Shown piece after piece: positions 17,020 through 25,087 of a stretch of DNA of 64,000 nt. A program made the translations under genes and the position numbers. Positions within the stretch are counted from its first letter, which is position 1. Each line of letters begins with the position of its first letter. The stretch spans positions 248,001 to 312,000 of the forward strand of contig CAVUSX010000017.1 in assembly GCA_963744275.1 (NCBI GenBank), given 5' to 3'. The stretch is from VAZQ01 sp963744275. Lineage in GTDB: Bacteria > Pseudomonadota > Alphaproteobacteria > Rhizobiales > Xanthobacteraceae. The notes under the pieces are model-generated. The model did not search any database. It was not told where the DNA came from and worked only from the letters and a program-made list of their open reading frames with translations.

Positions 17020-18139
17020 TTGGACAAGAATAAGAAGATCGCGGCCCTGCTCGAATCTCTGTGCGAGCGTCCCTTCGAGGGCGATCCGCAGGGCCGCCCG
17101 CCCGGCATGTCGGCGACCGGAAGCCGCATCGCGCAGGCGCTGTCGGATGCGCAGGCGCCGCGATCCGGGTCCGCGTCGGAACCAGCCCCATCATCGCGAC
17201 CGGCTGACGAATCCACCCGGCTCACCGCCGAGCTGGCGGCGATCCTGTCCGGCACGGCGGCGGTTGCGCCCTGTCATGCGTTCCAGGAGGCCGCCGTGAC
17301 GTCCGGCGCCGTGCGGCTGGAGGCGCAGTCGGCGCTGGCCTTTGTCGAGGGCATCGAGCAGGCAGCCCTCGCGGCGCCCGCCCATCTGCTGGAGCAGATC
17401 TTGACGCCCGCGGGCGTAACGCCTGCAGGCGGCACGCCCGCAGCACCAAAGCCCGGTATCTGGTCTCGCATCGTCCACGGCCGGCTCGGTCGGCGGCCCG
17501 CCCAGGTGGTGGTGGCGACTTGCGCGGTCATGCTCATGGCAGGCGGGTTGTCGTGGTCGCTGCTGTGGCGGCCGGGAGACTTGGAGCCTCGGGGCGTGGC
17601 GGCGCCGGCGGGAACAAATCCAAAGGAGGCGCCGCCGTCGCTCGGCGACTTCGGCCGTCGCGAGCCTCGCGCCGCAGCCCCATCCCCGGCTTCTATGCCG
17701 GCACCCGCCTCTCGCACCGGCTCTGGAGCCGGCCCCAGTCATCCTGCCGACCCCGACCCTCGCCCCGGCACGGTCAGCCGTGCAGGCCTCCGTGGATCCG
17801 TGCGAGGCGATCGCCGCGGCGAAGTCCGAGGCTGCGGCGCCATCCGGGCTCGAAGCCGCCAAGCGGACGCCGAAACTGCCGGCGAAAACCGCGGCGGTGG
17901 CGGTGCCTGACCCTGGTTGCGCGGTGAATTCCGGCGTCGAGGCCGGCCAAAATCCACTGGCCCAAAATCCGCTGGCCCAAAATCCACTGGCCGATGCGGT
18001 GCCGCTCCCCGCCGCGCGGCCGCCCGCAAAGATCGGACGGTCCGATCGTGCTTTGCCCGCTGCGGCCGCATCCGCCCCGGCGGCCGCGCGCCCGGCATCG
18101 CCCGCTATGCGCCCGACCGCCATCCAGCCCGCGCGTTAG
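17020..18139 (+). CDS. Single-TM partner of the sigma-like factor (possible anti-sigma), one frame break near 17718
   Basis: About 372 residues after correction. TTG at 17020 is preferred because AGGAGG ends 7 nt upstream; a TTG at 17014 is too close. Residues 1-145 are cytoplasm-like and helical, one membrane segment spans about 162-182, and the long C-terminal part is Pro/Ala-rich. The frame shifts near 17718 ('PAPASRT' to 'ALEPAPVILPTPTLAPARS'); removing one G joins them, ending 'PTAIQPAR' at 18139. The stretch at 17948-17992 encodes three QNPLA repeats. Position directly behind a sigma-like gene suggests an anti-sigma or signal-sensing role; no zinc anti-sigma motif is seen. Confidence 0.6.
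17948..17992 (+). repeat. Three tandem 15-bp units (QNPLA coding repeat)
   Basis: CAAAATCCACTGGCC is repeated three times head to tail, the middle copy with one substitution. It stays in frame and so lengthens the periplasmic linker by five residues per unit; copy number may vary between strains. Confidence 0.85.
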
Positions 18140-18172
18140 CGTGACAACACGGCCCTCAGGCGCCTGCCGGCC

Positions 18173-18421
18173 TCACTTGGCGCATTCGCCCGGAGTTACA
18201 TTGGTGGCCTTCGCGACGCGGGCGAAGCAGGCGTTCGAATAGGTGACCCGCATCCCGGCCGGATTGGTTCCGCACACCGGCTGATACACCTCCGTGCAGA
18301 TTTCGGGCGGCGCGCCCTGGGCCAGCACGATGGCTCGATCGCGGCTCGCGGCATCGGCCGGGAGCGCGAGGCCGCATGCCAAGATGACGAATGCGCAGAC
18401 GAACCGGATGGGACGCTTCAT
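18173..18421 (-). CDS. Small secreted Kazal-like protein
   Basis: 82 residues from the ATG at 18421, with GAGGAG 6 nt upstream. Signal peptide at about 1-24 (ending ADA). The mature part has the Kazal core 'C...YQPVCGTN...TYSNACFARVA...GEC': four Cys with the typical PVCG and YxNxC spacing. Classical Kazal inhibitors have six Cys; bacterial versions with four are known and may or may not inhibit proteases. It should be a disulfide-bonded extracytoplasmic protein. Convergent with the membrane partner gene of the sigma factor. Confidence 0.75.
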   Translation of the reverse strand: MKRPIRFVCAFVILACGLALPADAASRDRAIVLAQGAPPEICTEVYQPVCGTNPAGMRVTYSNACFARVAKATNVTPGECAK

Positions 18422-18620
18422 GGACTTCTCCTCTGCAGGTTGGCTCTGGTCTACGACGCCGGCCGCACCGCAGCAATCCGTCGCCTCGGCAGGCAAGCAT
18501 AGCCGGGCAGGCAGCCCATGGCTGCCCACGGGTAGTTGCATTGACCGGGCCAGCCCTGGTCCTTAGAATTATCGAAACAAATCAGCCCCGGACGAGCGCC
18601 GGTTCCGGCGGGAGCCCATC

Positions 18621-19670
18621 ATGCACATTATCGATTCCCATTTCCATTGGTGGCCCAAGTCGGTTCTGGAGCAATTCTGCAAGCGCAAGGACTTTCCGCG
18701 CGCGCAGCCCAACGCCCGCGGCGGCTACAGCTATCAGCGCGGCGCCGGCCGTGGCCTGCCGGTCAACAGCTGGGCCGAGTGGTTCGATCTCGACAAGCAG
18801 CTCGAGCACATGGACCGGCTCGGCCATCAGGTGGACGTGGTCTGCTCCATCGGGCCGCTCTCGGTCGCCTTCTCGGACCTGGCGCCGTCCGAGGGCCGCG
18901 ACGTGGCGACAATGTGGAACGAGGAGATGGCGGGCGCCCAGCGCAAGCATCCGGGCCGGCTCTGGGCCAGCGCCGCGGTGCCGCTGGTGGATGCCGCCAT
19001 CGCGATCGAGGTGCTGGATCATGCCATCAACAAGCTGGGCCTGATGGGCGCCAACCTGCCGGGCAGCGTCGGCAGCGACCCGCGCATCGATCACGAGCGG
19101 CTGGAGCCGTTCTATGACCGGGTCGAGGAGCTCGGCGTGCCGCTGTTCCTGCATCCGACCGATGCCGTGTTCGAGGAGCTGCTCGAAGGCTACAACGGCG
19201 CGCTGCATCTGAGCCTCGGCCGCGTCATCGAGGTGAGCGCCGCCGCCTCCCGGCTGATCCTGTCCGGCATCATGGAGCGCCATCCCAAGCTCAAGATCGT
19301 CATGTCGCATACCGGCGGAGCGCTGCCCTACCAGTCCGGCCGCATGGACAAGAACACCAAGGCCGCGCTGCTGCCGCAGCCCATGAGCACCTACATCAAG
19401 CGCATGTACACCGACACGGTATCGCCGCACGTGCCGGGCATGAAATTCGCGATCGAGTATTTCGGCATCGACAACGTCATGTACGGCACCGATTATCCGT
19501 GCTGGGATCCGGCGACTGCGCTCGCGTTGCTGGCGGAGATCGACCTGCCGAAGGAGAGCCAGGAGAAGCTCTTCTACGGCAACGCCCGGCGCATCCTCGG
19601 ATTGCGCGATCCGGTCCAGGCCAAGGACGCACAGGCGCGACCGGCAGCGCAGGAAGCCGCGCTCGCCTGA
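18621..19670 (+). CDS. Amidohydrolase-2 (ACMSD-like) metal-dependent hydrolase or decarboxylase
   Basis: 349 residues, GGGAG 7 nt before the ATG. The metal site of the ACMSD-like amidohydrolases is present: 'DSHFHW' (HxH at 7-9), 'FLHPTD' around 176, 'MSHTGG' around 228, and 'YGTDYP' with its Asp around 291. Enzymes of this family decarboxylate or hydrolyse aromatic and small carboxylic acids, for example aminocarboxymuconate semialdehyde or gamma-resorcylate. The Ala-rich C-terminal tail after 'ILGL' is not conserved. It is followed by two membrane-protein genes and an SDR gene in the same direction. Confidence 0.85.
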   Translation: MHIIDSHFHWWPKSVLEQFCKRKDFPRAQPNARGGYSYQRGAGRGLPVNSWAEWFDLDKQLEHMDRLGHQVDVVCSIGPLSVAFSDLAPSEGRDVATMWNEEMAGAQRKHPGRLWASAAVPLVDAAIAIEVLDHAINKLGLMGANLPGSVGSDPRIDHERLEPFYDRVEELGVPLFLHPTDAVFEELLEGYNGALHLSLGRVIEVSAAASRLILSGIMERHPKLKIVMSHTGGALPYQSGRMDKNTKAALLPQPMSTYIKRMYTDTVSPHVPGMKFAIEYFGIDNVMYGTDYPCWDPATALALLAEIDLPKESQEKLFYGNARRILGLRDPVQAKDAQARPAAQEAALA

Positions 19671-19745
19671 GCTATCGCGGCGTTCCGGATCTTGATCGGT
19701 CCGCCACGGCCCGCGCGGGCCGCCGCGCGGCTCCGCGCTGCCGCA

Positions 19746-20288
19746 ATGGGGTTTGGCATGGTTGAGCTCGCTGCCTGGCTGGCAAGCCTGCCCATCGGCC
19801 AGGCGCTGCGCCGGCTCAATTGGCTGGTGCCCTGGCTGCAGATCATCCATATCCTGGCCAACGGAATAATCCTCTCGGCGGTGGTCATGATCGATATGCG
19901 CGTCTGGGGCATTTCCCGATCGCAAGGCTCGATCGCAGCGACGCGCCGTTATCAGGCCTGGATCTGGCTCGGCCTGATCCTGCTGGCCGTCACCGGGATC
20001 CTGTTGATCCTCTATGCGCCGCGGCGCTTGCTGACCGATGTCACCTTTCAGGTGAAGATGGCGGTCATGGGGGTCGCCATGGTGGCGACGCTCGCATTGC
20101 AGCTGGTGTTGCGGCCGGGCTGGGCGACGACGGACGCGCCTCTGGCGACGGACGCTGGCGCGGTGATCACCGCGCATACGGGTCGGCACGCGCTCGCCAA
20201 CGTGCTCGCCACCTTGACGCTGGTGCTGTGGATCGGGGTGACGCTGGCCGGGCGGGGACGCTGGATCACCTTGCTGATGATGCGGTGA
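19746..20288 (+). CDS. Four-TM membrane protein (DUF6644-like)
   Basis: About 180 residues with four membrane segments, one holding 'LQIIHILANGIILSAVVMIDMRVWG'-type sequence. The His in the first segment and the pattern of small four-helix membrane proteins in pairs recall DUF6644 proteins, sometimes found beside redox genes. ATG at 19746 is taken; ATG at 19758 with GGGG 6 nt upstream is equally likely, and an upstream extension is not conserved. The next gene encodes a similar protein, so the two may form a heterodimer. Function unknown. Confidence 0.65.
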   Translation: MGFGMVELAAWLASLPIGQALRRLNWLVPWLQIIHILANGIILSAVVMIDMRVWGISRSQGSIAATRRYQAWIWLGLILLAVTGILLILYAPRRLLTDVTFQVKMAVMGVAMVATLALQLVLRPGWATTDAPLATDAGAVITAHTGRHALANVLATLTLVLWIGVTLAGRGRWITLLMMR

Positions 20289-20312
20289 GGGCGCGCAGGA
20301 GGGCAACCGAAA

Positions 20313-20810
20313 GTGCTGTCGATCAAGGAGCTCATGGGGTTAATCGAATCCAGCGGGGTCGGGATGACGATCTCGCAATCGCGCGGCTGGTTCCCGGCGC
20401 TCGAGATGATCCACGTCACCGCCACTACCTTCGTGTTCGGCATGATCACCATCGTGGACCTGCGCCTGCTCGGCCTCATCGCGCGCGGCTCCGCCGTCAG
20501 CGATCTCTACCGCGACGTGATTCCGCTGACCTGGGGCGCCTTCGTGGTGGCGGCGACGACCGGCATCCTGCTGTTCACGAGCCAGGCGGTGGCCTATTCG
20601 GTGAATCTCGCGTTCCAGCTGAAGTTCGCGACGCTGGCGCTGATCGCCCTCAACATGCTGGCGTTTCGACGGTTCGTCTATCCCCGCATCGCGAACGGGG
20701 ACCGCGATGCCCCGGTCCCGTTGGCGGCCAAGCTCGCCGGCGGGTTCTCGCTCGCCGGCTGGATCACGGTCGTCTCCTGCGCCCGCTGGATCGCGTATCT
20801 GATGGTTTGA
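20313..20810 (+). CDS. Four-TM membrane protein, partner of the upstream paralogue
   Basis: 165 residues from GTG 20313, with AGGAGGG 9 nt upstream. Four membrane segments; the first carries 'ALEMIHVTATTFVFGMITIVDLRLLG', similar in layout to 'QIIHILANGIILSAVVMIDMRVWG' of the preceding protein (IH...I/VDxRxxG shared). This supports an ancient duplication and a two-subunit membrane complex. The following SDR gene starts 6 bp after its stop, so the three genes are probably one operon. Confidence 0.65.
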   Translation: MLSIKELMGLIESSGVGMTISQSRGWFPALEMIHVTATTFVFGMITIVDLRLLGLIARGSAVSDLYRDVIPLTWGAFVVAATTGILLFTSQAVAYSVNLAFQLKFATLALIALNMLAFRRFVYPRIANGDRDAPVPLAAKLAGGFSLAGWITVVSCARWIAYLMV

Positions 20811-20816
20811 CTGTCA

Positions 20817-21566
20817 ATGCAACTCGCCGCCAAAATTGCGCTGGTGACTGGAGCGGCTTCCGGTTTCGGCGCCGAGATTGCCCGCACCTTCGCGCGCGAG
20901 GGCGCCGCGGTTGTGCTGCTCGATCTCGACGCCGACGGCGCCCGGGCGGTCGCGGCGGCGATCGGGCCGCACGCGCTGGCGATCGGCGGCGACGTGACCA
21001 GCGCCCCCGACGTGACGGCCGCTGTCGAGCGCGCGGTCGCGACCCACGGCCGCCTCGATATCGTGGTCAACAATGCCGGCTGGACCCACCGCAACCGGCC
21101 GCTGCTGGAGGTGAGCGAAGCCGAGTTCGACAAGGTCTATGCCGTCAACGTGAAGTCGATCTACCACATGACGCGGGCGGTGGTGCCGCTGATGCGCCGG
21201 CAAGGCGGCGGCTGCATCATCAATATGGGATCGACGGCGGCCGTCCGTCCGCGCCCGGGCCTGACCTGGTACAACGGCTCGAAGGGCGCCGTGCATCTGT
21301 TGTCGCGCTCGATGGCGGCCGAGCTCGCACCCGACAAGATCAGGGTCAATTGCGTGGCGCCGGTGCTGGGTGAGACCGGCCTGCTCGAATCCTTCATGGG
21401 AGTGCCGGATACGCCGCAGAACCGCGCCAAGTTCATCGCCACCATCCCGCTCGGCCGCCTGTCGCGCCCGCGCGACATCGCCGACGCCTGCCTCTACCTC
21501 GCCTCCGACGAAGCCGCGTTCGTCACCGGCGTGGTGCTGGAGGTGGACGGCGGGAGGGATGTGTGA
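20817..21566 (+). CDS. Short-chain dehydrogenase/reductase (SDR), classical
   Basis: 249 residues. Cofactor motif TGAASGFG at 11-18, an acidic residue after the second strand (LLDLD) that favours NAD(H), NNAG at 85-88, and the catalytic triad S139, Y152, K156 (YNGSK). The C-terminus 'VTGVVLEVDGG' is the standard SDR end. It should oxidise or reduce a small alcohol or ketone. The 6-bp gap to the upstream membrane-protein gene suggests co-transcription, but I see no sign of what the substrate is. Confidence 0.9.
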   Translation: MQLAAKIALVTGAASGFGAEIARTFAREGAAVVLLDLDADGARAVAAAIGPHALAIGGDVTSAPDVTAAVERAVATHGRLDIVVNNAGWTHRNRPLLEVSEAEFDKVYAVNVKSIYHMTRAVVPLMRRQGGGCIINMGSTAAVRPRPGLTWYNGSKGAVHLLSRSMAAELAPDKIRVNCVAPVLGETGLLESFMGVPDTPQNRAKFIATIPLGRLSRPRDIADACLYLASDEAAFVTGVVLEVDGGRDV

Positions 21567-21579
21567 GGTCGGTGAAGGC

Positions 21580-21972
21580 CTACTGCGCGCCCAGCCGCAT
21601 GGCGCAGCGGGCGTCGCAGCCGATCGCGGGCGCGATGATATCGCGCAGCGATCTCTGCACCGCGAGCTCGAGCGTCTGTGCCGGCGCCCGGGTGCATTGC
21701 TTGGCGACCTTGGTGAGGATGTCTTGGTCGCTGACGCAGCCGAGCTGCGCGCAGGCGTCGCGCCTGTCGGCCTCGAAATCCCGCGAGCGATCCTGGTAGA
21801 AGCGCCGGGCGGTATCGACGATCCAGCTCTTGAGCTCGGGATCGAGAGCGCCGCTCTGGGCCCGGGCCTCGAAGGCCGGATCGCAGGAGAACGCCGCGCC
21901 GGCTTGCGCCGGCGGCGTAAACGTCGCGGCACCGATCGCGATTGCCAACGCGCTGGTCAGTGTGCGTTTCAT
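21580..21972 (-). CDS. Secreted Cys-containing hypothetical protein
   Basis: 130 residues from the ATG at 21972. Signal peptide about 1-24 (ending AQA), then a helical domain with six Cys ('SCDPAF', 'RDACAQLGC', 'AKQC', 'IGCDARC'), likely disulfide bonded in the periplasm. The 'AFSCDPAFEARAQSGAL' start is typical of small proteins related to lysozyme-inhibitor or 'lipoprotein' annotations in rhizobia, but I do not recognise the family. Convergent with the SDR gene, only 13 bp apart. Confidence 0.65.
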   Translation of the reverse strand: MKRTLTSALAIAIGAATFTPPAQAGAAFSCDPAFEARAQSGALDPELKSWIVDTARRFYQDRSRDFEADRRDACAQLGCVSDQDILTKVAKQCTRAPAQTLELAVQRSLRDIIAPAIGCDARCAMRLGAQ

Positions 21973-22072
21973 GAGCGGGCGGACGTCTCTTGGCACATGC
22001 GGGCGCGCGATTTTACACCAATCCGACCGAATTGAGCAACGCGGGAGCGGGCGTTGCAGGCCGGCAGAGGGC

Positions 22073-22858
22073 TCATCCGGCGACCCGGGCCTCGATGAGC
22101 CGCCGATAGGCCTGCGGCAGCAACCGCACCAGCAAGGCCGCCCATGTGCGCTGTCCCGGCTCGTCCGCGATCAGGTCCTGGCGAATCTCGATCGCCACAT
22201 GGGGCAATTTTCGCCGCTCGCCATGGACCGGGATCGTGTAGTCGGTCGCGTCGCTCACGGTGTAGGGCTCGTTGTCGCCGACCACGAGCCCGGCCTCGGC
22301 ACGCAGAAGTCCCAGCAAGGCATGGGCGAGGCGCGGATCGCGGTTGTAGAGCACGCCCACATGCCAAGGCCGCGCCAGGCCCTTGAACACCGGCGTGAAG
22401 CTGTGCATGGCGATCAGCACGGTCGGCCGGCCGTCGTCCCGGCGCCGATCGAGCTCGGCCGTGATGCGGTCGTGGTAGGGCTGGAAAATATCCCGTACCC
22501 GGTCGGCCTTCTGGCTTTGGCTCAAGCCCGCATTTCCCGGCACCCGGGTCAGCTCGCTGAGGCCGAGGATCGATTCCTCCGAGTCGGGCATTCGATTGCA
22601 ATCAATCAGCAATCGCGAATAGTTCTGGCGAATGACGACCGCGTCGAGCGCCGTTCCCATGAGGGCGCAGACCGCCCCGATGCCGATATCCCAGGCGATG
22701 TGGCTGCGACATTGCGTGTCGGAGAGGCCGAGCTGCTCGAGCCGCTGCGGCAAATACCTACCCGCGTGATCCGCGACGATGAGGAATGGCGACGCCCCGG
22801 CCGCGTTGTCCACCGCGAACGGCGGCGGCTCCGCGTCAATTCGATGGGTCTCGTTCAT
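22073..22858 (-). CDS. N-formylglutamate amidohydrolase family protein
   Basis: 261 residues from ATG 22858. Family hallmarks: 'FLIVADHAGRYLP' near 25-37, 'HIAWDIG' near 52, 'NYSRLLIDCNR' near 78, 'AMHSFTPVF' near 148, and 'VAIEIRQDLI' near 221. Related enzymes release formate from N-formylglutamate (histidine breakdown) or act on similar N-acyl amino acids; this branch is generally annotated as N-formylglutamate amidohydrolase without genetic proof. No hut genes are nearby. It is divergent from the transglutaminase gene with 102 bp between starts. Confidence 0.85.
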   Translation of the reverse strand: MNETHRIDAEPPPFAVDNAAGASPFLIVADHAGRYLPQRLEQLGLSDTQCRSHIAWDIGIGAVCALMGTALDAVVIRQNYSRLLIDCNRMPDSEESILGLSELTRVPGNAGLSQSQKADRVRDIFQPYHDRITAELDRRRDDGRPTVLIAMHSFTPVFKGLARPWHVGVLYNRDPRLAHALLGLLRAEAGLVVGDNEPYTVSDATDYTIPVHGERRKLPHVAIEIRQDLIADEPGQRTWAALLVRLLPQAYRRLIEARVAG

Positions 22859-22960
22859 CTGCGGCCACTTGCTACGCAACTGATCGTTTTTGAGGCTGCC
22901 GCCGAGGTTCTTGGCGCGAGAAATGCATGTTATCCATGGCATGAATCGGGGACTGCGGGA

Positions 22961-23863
22961 ATGATTCTCTCCATCAGGCACGTTACGACCTACAGGTACA
23001 AGCGACCGGTCGCTTTCGGCGAGCATCGGATGATCCTGCTGCCGCGCCAGCACCACGACCAGAAGGTGCTCGATCTCAACCTCGAGATCACGCCCGAGCC
23101 GGCCGATCTGCTCTGGACCCAGGATGTCTTCGGCAACCACGTCGCCATCGCGCGTTTCGCCGGCAGGGCCCGGGTGCTGCGCTTCGAAAGCAACGTTCGG
23201 CTCGAGCATTTTCCGGTCGACCTCGCCGACGTCGAGATCGAGAGCTTTGCCCGTACCCATCCGTTCGCCTATGGGGCGCAGGACCTGCCCGAGCTCGCAC
23301 CTTTCATGGAGCCGCGATGTCCGGACGCGGATGACGCGCTGGCGGGCTGGATGGACACCTTCCTGAGCGAGAGCCCGACCGATACGGTCGCCCTCCTGGT
23401 GAAGCTGACCAAGACCATCAGGGAGACCTTCACCCATGCGAGCCGGCACGAAAAGGGCGTGCAGGACCCGCTTCTCACCTTGAAGCTTCGCCGCGGCAGC
23501 TGTCGCGACCTGGCGGTGCTCATGATCGAGGCGGTGCGCCGCCGCGGGATGGCGGCGCGCTTCGTCTCCGGCTATCTGCATCTGCCGGATCACGATGCCG
23601 AAGACGACGACACCGGCGGCAACATGCATGCCTGGCTTCAGGTCTATCTGCCCGGCCCCGGCTGGATCGATTTCGATCCCTCGAGCGGCATCGTCGGCAA
23701 CCGCGATCTCATCCGGGTCGCGATGGTGCGGATTCCCTCGCAGGCCATTCCGTTGCAAGGAACCTACACCGGATCGGCCAGCGACTATTTGGAGATGAAG
23801 GTCGCGGTCCGCGTCAAGGCCGCCGACGCGCCCGAGCGCAGACGCGCCGCGATTGCGATGTAG
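22961..23863 (+). CDS. Transglutaminase-like protein (Transglut_N plus core)
   Basis: 300 residues. The N-terminal strand-rich domain opens 'ILSIRHVTTYRYKRPV', typical of bacterial transglutaminase-N domains. The core holds the papain-like triad C181 ('RRGSCRDLA'), H223 ('NMHAWLQVY') and D239 ('WIDFDPSSG'). No signal peptide. Such proteins are cytosolic and usually act as peptidases or amidases; partners often include circularly permuted ATP-grasp and alpha-E proteins, none of which are seen here. ATG at 22961 follows GCGGGA. Confidence 0.9.
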   Translation: MILSIRHVTTYRYKRPVAFGEHRMILLPRQHHDQKVLDLNLEITPEPADLLWTQDVFGNHVAIARFAGRARVLRFESNVRLEHFPVDLADVEIESFARTHPFAYGAQDLPELAPFMEPRCPDADDALAGWMDTFLSESPTDTVALLVKLTKTIRETFTHASRHEKGVQDPLLTLKLRRGSCRDLAVLMIEAVRRRGMAARFVSGYLHLPDHDAEDDDTGGNMHAWLQVYLPGPGWIDFDPSSGIVGNRDLIRVAMVRIPSQAIPLQGTYTGSASDYLEMKVAVRVKAADAPERRRAAIAM

Positions 23864-23880
23864 CAGAGAGCCCGTAGCCC

Positions 23881-24033
23881 GTAGGATGGGTAGAGCTCTT
23901 GCGAAACCCATCATCTTTCGGCGAAGCGAATCGCTGCCGGCGAGAATAGTTTCAGCCGACGGTGGATTATCCGGCAAGACGATCGGCTGCCTCTCGGAAG
24001 CGATGGGTTTCGCAAGAGCTCTACCCATCCTAC
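23881..24033. repeat. MITE-like element with 32-bp perfect terminal inverted repeats
   Basis: 23881-23912 and 24002-24033 are perfect 32-bp complements, beginning GTAGGATGGGTAGAGCTCTT. The 89-bp middle has no coding capacity. It resembles the element at 6371-6504 in size and in its GTAGGNTGGG end but the arms differ, so they are related types rather than copies. Confidence 0.85.
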
Positions 24034-24089
24034 GACTTTGCCGCACCGCATTGCAACGCAGCGGCGCGGCGGCGAACGGCGCTCGCTCC

Positions 24090-24926
24090 TCACTTCTTGC
24101 CCTGATCGAAATATTTCAGCTGCGGCGGCGCTTGTCCCTTCTTGGCCGGCCACAAGGCGCCGTCCTCGCTGACGTAATAGTTCTCTTTTCCGATGCGGAC
24201 GTGATGGTTGCCTTCCGGACAGTTGTAGTCGAACCAGACCGGCTCGCGCTCGCGCCGGTAGGTCTTGAGGACGGTCCAGGGATGCGTCAGGGCATTGTCG
24301 ATGGTGGTGACCTCGTCGTGCAGGAGATCGCTGTTGGCCTTGTCGAGATAGATGCGCTCCTTGACGACGGTCTGGTTGTCCTCGTCCAGCGGGATGCCGC
24401 TGGCGTCGAACGAGCGCGGCCCCTTGAAGCCGCGGGTCTCGACCTCGAGCGTGTTGAAGCGGCCTTGCGCGTCCGCATCGGTCCATTGCCCGATCGAATA
24501 GCCCGCGAAAGCCGGCTCGACGTCCTGCGGCCAGGCGCGCCCGTCCGTATAGATGCGGCGAACCTGGTTGTCGTATTCGATGATCATGTAGGTGGTGTCC
24601 GGCATGATGATGATCTCCATGGGGAACACCACCGTCATGGCGCGCGGCATGCCGGGCGGAATGCAGGTGAAGGTCGGATCGTTGCCCTGGCCGCCGGCGG
24701 CCTGGTCGGCGAGGCTCGCCTCGAACAGCGCCTGATATTGCGGCTTGAGCGGCGGCTGCTCGTCACGGCCGAGCTGCTTGCTCGGGTCCCACTGGATACC
24801 GCCGATCCGGCGCCACTGGCCGCGCCATTGCGGATATTTGGTCTCATCGAACGCGAGCGCGTCGGAGACCACGATGTTGAGGCCCGCCAGGAGCGCGAGC
24901 GCACCGATCAAGAATCGAAGACGCAT
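24090..24926 (-). CDS. Secreted protein of unknown function
   Basis: 278 residues from ATG 24926. Signal peptide about 1-25 (ending ALA). The mature protein opens 'FDETKYPQWRGQWRRIGGIQWDPSKQ' in style, rich in Trp, then shows 'YNCPEGNHHVRIGKENYYVSEDG' near the end. Families with this WxGxWxR...QWDPxKP opening occur widely in soil proteobacteria without known function. No metal or catalytic motif is evident. Convergent with the transglutaminase gene across a palindromic element. Confidence 0.7.
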   Translation of the reverse strand: MRLRFLIGALALLAGLNIVVSDALAFDETKYPQWRGQWRRIGGIQWDPSKQLGRDEQPPLKPQYQALFEASLADQAAGGQGNDPTFTCIPPGMPRAMTVVFPMEIIIMPDTTYMIIEYDNQVRRIYTDGRAWPQDVEPAFAGYSIGQWTDADAQGRFNTLEVETRGFKGPRSFDASGIPLDEDNQTVVKERIYLDKANSDLLHDEVTTIDNALTHPWTVLKTYRREREPVWFDYNCPEGNHHVRIGKENYYVSEDGALWPAKKGQAPPQLKYFDQGKK

Positions 24927-24948
24927 GGTGGTTTCCCCCTCCTCTGGT

Positions 24949-25059
24949 GTCATGGCCGGACCCTCGGATCAAGTCCGAGGGCATCTTGTTCCGGCCATCT
25001 CGCTTAGGCGGGCACCGTGCCCTCCTGATCGGGGTCGCCGGGACAAGCCCGGCGATGAC
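24949..25059. repeat. Pair of REP-like palindromes
   Basis: Two adjacent palindromic units: GTCATGGCCGGACC...GGTCCGGCCAT-type (24949-25000) with an inner CCTCGGA/TCCGAGG stem, and CGCCGGGACAAGCCCGGCGATGAC (about 25036-25059). Similar GTCATGGCCGG or GTCATGCCCGG units occur at 33619, 38866 and 44826. Confidence 0.7.
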
Positions 25060-25087
25060 ACCGGTGGCCTGTTCAAACGCAGCGGCC

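Noticed and set aside
22073..24046. Very long minus-strand open frame across 22.1-24.0 kb
   Set aside because: Only the part from 22073 to 22858 is a real gene; the rest is antisense to the transglutaminase gene and has no family features.
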